From Candidatus Methylomirabilota bacterium (GTDB lineage: Bacteria > Methylomirabilota > Methylomirabilia > Methylomirabilales > 2-02-FULL-66-22), in assembly GCA_016209735.1 (NCBI GenBank), contig JACQVN010000025.1, positions 1-39,410 of the forward strand: a stretch of 39,410 nucleotides of DNA. The letters are read 5' to 3'. Position numbers and translations under genes: made by a program. A model generated the notes under the pieces. It was not told the origin of the DNA, searched no databases, and worked only from the letters and a program-made list of their open reading frames with translations. Shown here in pieces: positions 33,449-39,327 of the stretch. Every line of letters begins with the position of its first letter. Position 1 is the first letter of the stretch.

Positions 33449-33757
33449 TTAGTACCGGCCCATGCCGGGGAACGGCCAGTTCGACCCCGGCGGCAACTCC
33501 TCCGCGATCACGCGACCGAACCCGGGGACCGTCTGCTGCAAGAACCGCTGCACTCCCTCACGGAGAGTGACCACGGCACTGGGTCACCCGTGGCAGGCGC
33601 CCACCAGCCGCACGCGGGCGTCGATCCCCTTGACCTCCATCAACTCGATGTCCCCCCCATCCGCCTGCAGCGCCGGCCGAATCTGCGCCAGCGCCGCCGC
33701 AACCTGCTGCGTGAACTCCGCGGGATTGATGCTGGACTCTTCCGGCACCTCCGCCAT
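33449..33757 (-). CDS. NifU C-terminal domain protein, predicted selenoprotein (in-frame UGA)
   Basis: NFU-type Fe-S scaffold domain, 102 residues if the UGA at 33584-33586 is read as selenocysteine. The N-terminal 57 residues are a clean NifU C-domain (VAAALAQIRPALQADGGDIE; VRLVGACHG). The UGA occupies the second Cys of the family motif GACxxCPS. The same frame continues with the conserved remainder PSAVVTLREGVQRFLQQTVP and ends at TAA 33449-33451. A SECIS-like hairpin begins 14 bases after the UGA. The ATG at 33757 has AAGGAGGTG; the upstream SEC-C gene ends 12 bases before it. The alternative is a point-mutated pseudogene, but the hairpin and intact downstream codons argue against that. 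Likely role: Fe-S assembly or a selenolate-based redox site. Confidence 0.8.
33551..33569 (-). promoter_or_regulatory. candidate bacterial SECIS element
   Basis: The transcript reads CACUCUCCGUGAGGGAGUG. Five pairs (CACUC/GAGUG), a bulged U, two C-G pairs and a GUGA tetraloop. The loop begins with G-U and the bulged U lies just below, as in the E. coli fdhF SECIS. The spacing from UGA (14 bases) is inside the usual bacterial range. Codons remain sense through the hairpin. Confidence 0.72.
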
Positions 33758-33769
33758 CAAGACACCTCC

Positions 33770-35170
33770 TTACCGATGATGATTCCGTTTGGCTTGGCGA
33801 ACAGTGCCAGCCGTCCGCCGCATCCCTCCCCGCCGCTCCGTGCGCGGGACCTTCCCCCGCCCCTCTCGCGCCCCGGCCTGGGCAGGGGCGAGTTCCACGA
33901 TTCCCAGCGATCCCCAGAGATCGGACACGTCCACCCATGCCCGTCCCAGTCGCTTCTGGCGGGCCAGGTCCCGCTCCAGGCCGCCGAGGAGCGACGCCAC
34001 GCTCCGCCGCAACGCGGGCAGGGGCGCGGCCTGGCGTGGACTCCGCTCTCCCAGGGCAGGCAGTGGTACGTCGGGCCATGCGGCGAGGGCCCGGCGCAGG
34101 AACGATCGCCCGCCACGCTCCGCCCCCGGTGCGCCTGGCCAGGTCGGTGGCGGCGCCACGGTCCCAGGTTCACAGGCCACAGCGCGTACCAGGCCCTGCA
34201 GGATTCTCCCCACGAATTCCGCCGCCGCCGCGAGATCTTCCCGGGTCTCGGTCCACACGGTCATCTCGGAGGCGGCGAGCACGAGGCGGGCACGGACGAT
34301 CCCCCATTGGGGATCGGTCCAGCGGTATCCCTCCCCGCGCTCCCGGGGTGCCTCCGGCAGGATGGCGGACTGGCGCCTCAAGGCGGCGCGGAGTCGCGCC
34401 GCATCCTCCACCCGGTAGACCAGGCGTCCCGGAGCATAGCGCAGACCACGTACGGTCTGCCAGGCTTCGGCGCCGGTCCCCCCTCCCTGCGCCAGGAAGA
34501 AATGGTGGTACAGGTGGGGGTTCCCGTCGAGGAAATCCTCCAATGAGACATGCCGCGGCGACCGGCTCACCCGGTAGGCCATCCTGACGTACGCCGACAA
34601 CTCCTCGCGGCTCCCGGCGGGGAGCCGGAGGATCCCCATTCCGGCCCGAGCGACCCGGCTGAAGGGAACCGCCCGGCACACGAGCAGGTCCGATCGAATG
34701 GACTGCCGGCCGATGCCGAACGGGCCCAGGACGCGCTCTTCCCCCGTCAAGAGGTCCTTGAGGGGCAAGCCGCGCTCGCTAGGAGACTCCGCCACCTCGT
34801 AGACGCGCATGGGAGCGAGCAGCAGGCCCAACAGCAGTTGAGCCTCGAGCCAGGGCAGCTCGCCAACCCGGTCCGCGAAGGCCGCCAGATACGTGCCGCT
34901 CCGCCCCTCCGGAGTGTAATCCTGGAGGAACCATTCCAGGAAGCACAACTCGGCGCCGGTCCGTCGGCGGATCGCACCGGGCTCCTCCGTCCCCCAGAAC
35001 AGACCGGCGGCGGCTTCCGCGGCCCGGCGGATCTCCGGCGCTTCGGCGAACGCCAGCAGCCGGGCCAGCAGCCGTTGGTAGGCTTCCTCCCACGGCAGGC
35101 AGCAGGCGGCACGCCCCGCTCCGCTCCCGCAGGGACAATCGCCTTGGCGCAGCACCTTGAGCAGGCTCAT
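33770..35170 (-). CDS. SEC-C motif protein of unknown function
   Basis: 466 residues. The N-terminus has a zinc-binding SEC-C motif, CPCGSGAGRAACC (about residues 12-24). Here it is at the N-terminus rather than at the C-terminus as in SecA. The rest is a mixed helical/strand protein without recognised motifs (LEWFLQDYTPEGRSGTYL; SLEDFLDGNPHLYHHFFLAQ). The C-terminal 60 residues are Arg-rich and basic. The ATG at 35170 (GGAGGGGGG upstream) overlaps the stop of the membrane-protein gene (ATGA). It is coupled tightly to the NifU-like gene downstream, so the three genes form an operon. Confidence 0.75.
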   Translation of the reverse strand: MSLLKVLRQGDCPCGSGAGRAACCLPWEEAYQRLLARLLAFAEAPEIRRAAEAAAGLFWGTEEPGAIRRRTGAELCFLEWFLQDYTPEGRSGTYLAAFADRVGELPWLEAQLLLGLLLAPMRVYEVAESPSERGLPLKDLLTGEERVLGPFGIGRQSIRSDLLVCRAVPFSRVARAGMGILRLPAGSREELSAYVRMAYRVSRSPRHVSLEDFLDGNPHLYHHFFLAQGGGTGAEAWQTVRGLRYAPGRLVYRVEDAARLRAALRRQSAILPEAPRERGEGYRWTDPQWGIVRARLVLAASEMTVWTETREDLAAAAEFVGRILQGLVRAVACEPGTVAPPPTWPGAPGAERGGRSFLRRALAAWPDVPLPALGERSPRQAAPLPALRRSVASLLGGLERDLARQKRLGRAWVDVSDLWGSLGIVELAPAQAGAREGRGKVPRTERRGGMRRTAGTVRQAKRNHHR

Positions 35171-35688
35171 CCCCCCTCCGGCGGCGTGGGAGCCGAGACC
35201 TCCCGGGCCGAGGCAGCGATGGCTTCCGCCACGCCGAATCCCGCGAGCACCCCTACCACCGCTCCGATGCCCAGGTACAAGGGCACCCCCCAGAGCATCT
35301 CCACCGCCAACGCGGAAAGGGCGCGGAGGAACGCCGGCAGGAACTCGCCCCCGGTCGGCCCGGCGGACTGGTCCATGCCCCAGCGGAGCGCCAGGAGGCA
35401 AATCGTCACCCCAATCGTGCAGCCGCCGGCCACGCTCCCCGACTTCACCCCCCGCCAGCGGAGGCTGCGCCGAGTCATCGGCCTGCCCGCGAAGCGGACC
35501 TGGAAACGGGTCAGGGCGAGGATGAGACAGAGCCCTGCCCCCACCAAGGATCCGAAGGCCATGGCCGTGCGGTCGGCCCCTCGGTACCGCTGGAGGAACA
35601 CTACCAGGCCAATGGCAACCAGAGTGCAGAGCACCCCCACCAGGGCCCAGAGACTGGGGATCCGGATGGTGGCATCGCCGCGACGCAT
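35167..35688 (-). CDS. four-helix membrane protein of unknown function
   Basis: 173 residues with four probable membrane helices: about 12-32, 43-61, 84-102 and 133-158 (LWGVPLYLGIGAVVGVLAGFGVA). Charged loops include RRSLRWRGVKSGS. No family was recognised. It is the first gene of the operon with the SEC-C and NifU-like genes and overlaps the former by four bases. Confidence 0.7.
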   Translation of the reverse strand: MRRGDATIRIPSLWALVGVLCTLVAIGLVVFLQRYRGADRTAMAFGSLVGAGLCLILALTRFQVRFAGRPMTRRSLRWRGVKSGSVAGGCTIGVTICLLALRWGMDQSAGPTGGEFLPAFLRALSALAVEMLWGVPLYLGIGAVVGVLAGFGVAEAIAASAREVSAPTPPEGG

Positions 35689-35828
35689 GCCTCTCCCACG
35701 AGCGGTCGGAAGCGAGACGCCATACCCTAGTCGCGCGCTCTTGGCCTGTCAACTGGTTTCCCAGTGTCTGGCCTCCCTGGTTCGATCCTCCGGTCTCCCG
35801 ACTCATCGCTCGCAGATCGAGGTCGGAG

Positions 35829-35886
35829 TCCCGCCGCCAGGCGGGATTCGACGGTTCCAGGTTCCAGGTTTCAGGTTCTCGGTCTC
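35829..35886. repeat. hairpin plus GGTTCCAGG quasi-tandem repeat
   Basis: A perfect hairpin TCCCGCC-GCCA-GGCGGGA (35829-35846) is followed by four near-copies of GGTTCCAGG/GGTTTCAGG (35853-35886). Non-coding. Confidence 0.7.
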
Positions 35887-35888
35887 AA

Positions 35889-35981
35889 CCGCAGCACCTC
35901 GAACCGAAGCCCCGCGACCTGTGAGACCGCAGGACTTTGAACCGGAACCCCGCACCGCAGCACCTCGAACCGAAGCCCCGC
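35889..35981. repeat. 27-bp direct repeat, 66 bp apart
   Basis: Identical 27-base copies at 35889-35915 and 35955-35981 (beginning CCGCAGCACCTCGAACCG). The segment between them also contains degraded copies (CCGGAACCCCGCACC). Confidence 0.8.
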
Positions 35982-36030
35982 AGCTCTGCAGCCCTTGTAC
36001 ACCTCAGCACCTCTGCTCCCCGCGCTATCC

Positions 36031-36060
36031 CATCGTCCATGGTCCGCGATCCATCGTCCG
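36031..36060. repeat. CATCGTCCATGGTCC quasi-tandem repeat
   Basis: Near-copies of CATCGTCC / ATGGTCCGCG in a stretch of 30 bases. The whole of 35689-36150 appears to be repeat-derived non-coding DNA. Confidence 0.6.
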
Positions 36061-36150
36061 CCCCCCAGCCCCCCCGCTCCTCAGCCCCCCTGCGCATCCC
36101 GCTCACCCTGACCCTGTCGAAGGGCTGCCTTCTGCCCTGCCGCCCACCCT

Positions 36151-36260
36151 GAGAGTTTGTGAAAAAATCCGACTTTTGCGAAAAGGCTACATGTAACCTA
36201 TTTATTCTACAGGGTCGAATGATGCGATGGGAGCGCAAAAACCGATTTTTTCACAGGCTC
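36151..36260. mobile_element. MITE-like element with about 28-bp inverted repeats
   Basis: The left arm 36151-36180 (GAGAGTTTGTGAAAAAATCC...) and right arm 36233-36260 are imperfect inverted copies. They share TGTGAAAAAATC and TTTTGCG exactly. The interior is AT-rich and has no ORF; total length is 110 bases. It is flanked by copies of the CCTGTCGAAGGG motif (about 36113-36124 and 36262-36273). No target-site duplication is obvious. Confidence 0.6.
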
Positions 36261-36599
36261 TGAGCCCTGAGCCTGTCGAAGGGTCGAAGGGCTGGCCTCT
36301 GTCTTGTTCTTTGCCTTGACTTTGCCTCCCGATGAGAGGAACTCTCGCCGCGTTTCCTGCTCTCCTCTTCAACGCGGCACCACAGAGGGGACACCATGCC
36401 AGCGAGTTCGGGGGCGGCGACAACCATGGCCCTGTGGAGGCATCCCACCTCCAGCGGGCCGTTGTGTTTCGTGCCGGATGCATGCCTGCGCATCCGAATT
36501 CGCCAAGGTGGTCCAGGTCCCGATTGGCTGCGAGTACGCCTAGAGCGGATCGTCTCCCCGTGGTGTGGGGAGGTCTGTCTGGCGGAATTAAAGCAGGAC
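36261..36599. other. non-coding gap upstream of the integron integrase
   Basis: It begins with a GAGCCCTGAGCCTGTCGAAGGG motif of the widespread intergenic palindrome type. Open frames exist on both strands but none has a start site or a recognisable product; it may be decayed mobile-element DNA. Confidence 0.4.
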
Positions 36600-36628
36600 T
36601 TGACATCTATACACATGTTTGGTATATA
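36600..36628 (+). promoter_or_regulatory. sigma-70 promoter of the integrase
   Basis: TTGACA (36600-36605), 17-base spacer, TATATA (36623-36628). It lies 64 bases upstream of the integrase ATG. No obvious LexA-type palindrome was seen overlapping it. Confidence 0.8.
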
Positions 36629-36692
36629 GTGCAGGTCGTTTGGTCCAGGAAAGACCTTGACTCGGGACGCGTGTTTCGCAAAGGACTTCCCC

Positions 36693-37913
36693 ATGGACCG
36701 TGCAGCCACCTCCCCGAGTGCAAGCCACTCTTCCGGGCAGCCCAAACCCCAGCCCTCGGCACCCCTCCGCGATTCGCCACGCCCCCCGGCCAATATTGGA
36801 ACTCGCCACATCTCGGCTGTCCCCCAGCCGGCAGCGACCAAGGATGCGAGCCTCCCGGCAACCCCTCTCCCCAGTACTGCGATCCGCCCCCAGGCCCCGC
36901 CTTGCCCACCCGCACGCCCCCCGAAACTCCTCGACCAGCTTCGTGAGGCCCTGCGCTCCCGCCACTACAGTCGGCGGACCGAGGAAAGCTACTGCCATTG
37001 GGCCTGCCTGCCGCGACGCGAGGCCGCGCGGCGCAGGCAGGTCAAGCGCTTCATATTCTTTCACCACGTGCGCCATCCCGCGGAGATGGCCGAGCCGGAG
37101 ATCAATCCCTTCCTGACCCACCTGGCCATCAAGGAGAATGTCAGCGGCTCCACACAGAATCAAGCGTTGAGCGCACTGCGCTTCCTTTATCGCCATGTTC
37201 TTGGCCGTGAGGTGGGCGATTTGGGGCACGTGATGCGCGCCCGGAGACCCCACCACCTCCCTGTGGTCATGACCCGGGAAGAGGTCAAGGCTGTGCTCGG
37301 GGGCCTTCGCGCTGACAAGTGGTTGATGGCCTCGTTGATGTACGGGGCGGGCCTCCGCCTGATGGAGTGCCTCCGACTGCCTATCCACGATATCGACCTC
37401 GCCCGGAACGACATCCTTGTGCGAGACGGCAAGGGCGCGAAGGATCGGATCACCATGCTGCCGGAATCGCTCAAGACGGCGCTCCAGGACCATCTGCGGG
37501 GTGTCAAGGCCATCCATGACCACGACCTGGCCGACGGCGGGGGGCGAGTCCAGTTGCCCCACGCCCTTGACCGGACATACCCGGGCGCCCCCGCCGAGTG
37601 GCGCTGGCAATGGGTTTTCCCGCAAGAGAGCCGCTGGAGGAACCCCAGGACCAGGGAGGAGGGCCGGCCTCATATCGACGCGTCCCGCGTGCAACGGGCA
37701 GTGAAGGACGCCGTCCGGCGGGCCGGCATCATGAAGCGGGCGACCTGCCATACGTTCCGGCATTCGTTTGCCACCCATGTCTTGGAAGCCGGGTATGACA
37801 TTCGCACGGTGCAGGACCTCCGCGGACATCAGGACGTCCGAACCCCCATGATCTCCACCCATGTCCTGAATCGCGGCGGGAGAGGCCTCCGCAGCCCCGC
37901 GGACACGCCCTGA
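36693..37913 (+). CDS. intI: integron integrase (IntI-type), catalytic Tyr replaced by Ser
   Basis: Tyrosine recombinase with the IntI-specific I2 region (HDLADGGGRVQLPHALDRTYPGAPAEWRWQWVFPQ, about 277-311), 406 residues from the ATG at 36693 (AAGGA upstream). A TTG at 36657 is an alternative. Catalytic Arg222 (GLRLMEC), His353/Arg356 (HTFRHSF) and His379 (GHQD) are kept. The nucleophile position, Tyr in MIYTHVLNRG, is Ser388 (codon TCC, one change from TAC). A 39-bp palindrome is inserted in frame at residues 104-116. The N-terminal 75 residues are an unusual Pro/Ser/Ala extension. It is very probably inactive. It is transcribed toward the cassettes, opposite to class 1 integrons but as in Treponema-type integrons. 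Confidence 0.9.
   Translation: MDRAATSPSASHSSGQPKPQPSAPLRDSPRPPANIGTRHISAVPQPAATKDASLPATPLPSTAIRPQAPPCPPARPPKLLDQLREALRSRHYSRRTEESYCHWACLPRREAARRRQVKRFIFFHHVRHPAEMAEPEINPFLTHLAIKENVSGSTQNQALSALRFLYRHVLGREVGDLGHVMRARRPHHLPVVMTREEVKAVLGGLRADKWLMASLMYGAGLRLMECLRLPIHDIDLARNDILVRDGKGAKDRITMLPESLKTALQDHLRGVKAIHDHDLADGGGRVQLPHALDRTYPGAPAEWRWQWVFPQESRWRNPRTREEGRPHIDASRVQRAVKDAVRRAGIMKRATCHTFRHSFATHVLEAGYDIRTVQDLRGHQDVRTPMISTHVLNRGGRGLRSPADTP
37002..37040 (+). repeat. 39-bp palindromic insertion within intI
   Basis: Starting after the Trp103 codon, GCCTGCCTGCCGCG... pairs with ...CGCGGCGCAGGCAG, making a strong hairpin. It adds exactly 13 codons (ACLPRREAARRRQ) between HW and VKRF, which are adjacent in other IntI proteins. 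Confidence 0.75.
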
Positions 37914-38097
37914 TTGCCGCCTGGGGTCATGTGGGTCTTATCCTGGTCCGCATACGAAGCGGTGATACAGGAATACCACCCACGAGGCAGGCAAGAGAAT
38001 TCGTGAGTTCCACGGACTTTGCTCCATGTTGGAAAGTGGGTGATAGGCTGACAGGCACTGCAGTGTTGTGTTCTTATCTGGACCCAGATACACAATA
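37914..38097 (+). other. attI leader region
   Basis: 184 bases between the integrase stop and the first core site. It is non-coding and contains a perfect inverted repeat TATCTGG-AC-CCAGATA (38075-38090) close to the recombination point. No convincing cassette promoter was identified. Confidence 0.5.
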
Positions 38098-38104
38098 GTT
38101 CGGC
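38098..38104 (+). other. attI core recombination site
   Basis: GTTCGGC fits the GTTRRRY-type core. It is complementary to R'' (GCCGAAC, 38589-38595) of the first attC, as expected if cassette 1 entered here. The crossover is between G38098 and T38099. Confidence 0.72.
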
Positions 38105-38122
38105 GACAAGAAAGCAGAAGAC

Positions 38123-38557
38123 ATGATAAACCGCAGCATGGCAGTGATGACATCCATTATCGGCGGACTAGTTATCGTTTTCCCAGTAGGTTGCGGAGAT
38201 GAACATAAGGGAGATGTACAACGGAAAGCCCCCCCAAGTCTTTCTGGCACTTGGGATGCCAGTTACGACATGACAATGGATGGCATTCTCTCCAAGGAAG
38301 CTGTCTTGCCGATAGATCTCGTTCATCAGGCGGGCGGGCTGAATGGCAAAGCCAATGAGGGGGCCCCGGCAAACGAAAAGTCGAGTCTATTCGAAGGGGG
38401 TGTTACGGAAGGCACGCCAGAGAGCATCGTTTTAAGACAGATTAAAGGGGCGTACATTGCCACTATGGTCGGAAAAGTCGAATCGGAGAGAAAGATCGTT
38501 GGCACATGGACGGATAACGAGGGACATTCTGGCGATTTTGAAATGACGAAGCGATAG
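38123..38557 (+). CDS. cassette 1: putative lipoprotein
   Basis: 144 residues. The N-terminal hydrophobic segment ends in FPVGCGDEHKG, a probable lipobox (Cys24) though with Pro at -3. The mature part is a small mostly beta protein (LSGTWDASYDMTMDG; KIVGTWTDNEGHSGDFEMTKR) resembling generic lipocalin-like cassette proteins. No family was recognised. It fills the cassette 38099-38642. Base composition is less G+C-rich than the flanking chromosome, consistent with import. The Shine-Dalgarno is weak. Confidence 0.75.
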   Translation: MINRSMAVMTSIIGGLVIVFPVGCGDEHKGDVQRKAPPSLSGTWDASYDMTMDGILSKEAVLPIDLVHQAGGLNGKANEGAPANEKSSLFEGGVTEGTPESIVLRQIKGAYIATMVGKVESERKIVGTWTDNEGHSGDFEMTKR

Positions 38558-38588
38558 CTTCTCATTCTCTTCGGCCAAATTAATGAGT

Positions 38589-38648
38589 GCCGAACAACAG
38601 CATGCAACGGACGGTGCTGTGCGCCGCCGCTGATGCCGAGCGTTATGC
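38589..38648 (+). other. attC site 1
   Basis: A 60-base attC: R'' GCCGAAC (38589-38595), imperfect palindrome GCATGCAACGGACGG against CCGCCGCTGATGCC with extrahelical G and A, and R' GTTATGC (38642-38648). R' is exactly complementary to R'' of attC 2, as the integron model requires for cassette 2. Confidence 0.88.
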
Positions 38649-38688
38649 CGCCAGCGAGCGATGAGCAACGAGGATAAGAAGGCAAGCG

Positions 38689-38997
38689 ATGCATGACGCG
38701 ATCCTCCGGCGCATGCGCGAACTCGTGCGTCGGAGCCGGTATGTGATGACCGCGCACGGCCGCCAGGAGATGCAGGCCGACGATCTGGGCGTGTTCGACG
38801 TCGAGCACTGCATCCTCACGGGCCGCATCATCGAACGTCAACGCGATCGTCGCTGGCGCGAATGGAAGTACCTGGTGCGGGGCGAGACCCTGGCCGGCGG
38901 TTTCGCCATCACGGTTGCCAAGCTCGGCGCAAAGGACATGTTGGTCATCATCACGGTCTACGCAGATCGACCCAACGAGGTGCAGGATGAAGTGTGA
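38689..38997 (+). CDS. cassette 2: DUF4258 protein (probable toxin)
   Basis: 102 residues of the DUF4258 family (RSRYVMTAHGRQEMQADDLGVFDVEHCILTG; VVITVYAD-like C-terminus). It is related to RelE/MqsR-like small proteins that pair with YgiT-type antitoxins. ATG 38689 has AAGAAGG upstream. The next gene overlaps its end by 11 bases. The toxin role is inferred from pairing and family. Confidence 0.83.
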   Translation: MHDAILRRMRELVRRSRYVMTAHGRQEMQADDLGVFDVEHCILTGRIIERQRDRRWREWKYLVRGETLAGGFAITVAKLGAKDMLVIITVYADRPNEVQDEV

Positions 38998-39223
38998 TAT
39001 CTGTGGCAAGAACAGTGCGAGGGTCCGACGCCTTACTCAGACCGTTGGCAAAGGCAGCTCTAGCTTCCTCGTGCGTAACGTGCCCGTAGTCAGCTGCTTG
39101 AGCTGCGGCGAGAGCTATCTCACCGCTGAGACGCTCAAGGAGCTCGAGCGGATGCGGCTGCACTGGCGCGAGTTGACCAGGCAAGAGAAAGTGCTGGTCG
39201 CGACCTTCGTCGGAGCGGCATAA
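38987..39223 (+). CDS. cassette 2: YgiT-type zinc finger protein (probable antitoxin)
   Basis: 78 residues with two Cys pairs, CDICGK (3-8) and CLSCGESY (37-44), forming the MqsA/YgiT-type zinc finger. The C-terminal helix is ETLKELERMR. The DNA-binding HTH domain of full MqsA is absent, as is common for partners of DUF4258. Its TAA stop lies inside the R'' box of attC 2. Confidence 0.85.
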   Translation: MKCDICGKNSARVRRLTQTVGKGSSSFLVRNVPVVSCLSCGESYLTAETLKELERMRLHWRELTRQEKVLVATFVGAA

Positions 39224-39277
39224 CCCGCCCATGCAGCCACCCGGCCCTGCCGGCGGCTGATGGGCAAGACGTTCGCC
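39218..39277 (+). other. attC site 2
   Basis: 60 bases: R'' GCATAAC (39218-39224), imperfect palindrome CCCATGCAGCCACCCGG against CCGGCGGCTGATGGG with extrahelical G and A at the same places as attC 1, and R' GTTCGCC (39271-39277). R'' is the exact complement of R' of attC 1. Confidence 0.86.
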
Positions 39278-39327
39278 AGCTTGGGCAACGGGCGGTGCGC
39301 AGCATTTCGCTTCTGCTGGGAGAGGGC

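Noticed and set aside
33584-33586. TGA as a simple nonsense mutation or frameshift
   Set aside because: The reading frame does not change, conserved codons continue, the position is exactly the second Cys, and a SECIS-like hairpin follows. It is kept as the alternative in the feature entry but not preferred.
33462-33779. Plus-strand open frame over the NifU-like gene
   Set aside because: It is the antisense of a clearly conserved NifU domain and has no RBS; treating it as the gene would hide the UGA protein.
36202-36841. Minus-strand frames of 134 and 196 codons upstream of intI
   Set aside because: They overlap repeats, the integrase promoter and the integrase 5' end; no RBS and no recognisable domain.
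38661-38696. 11-codon leader ORF (MSNEDKKASDA) ending across the DUF4258 start
   Set aside because: It could couple translation but is short and has no clear Shine-Dalgarno; chance is as likely.
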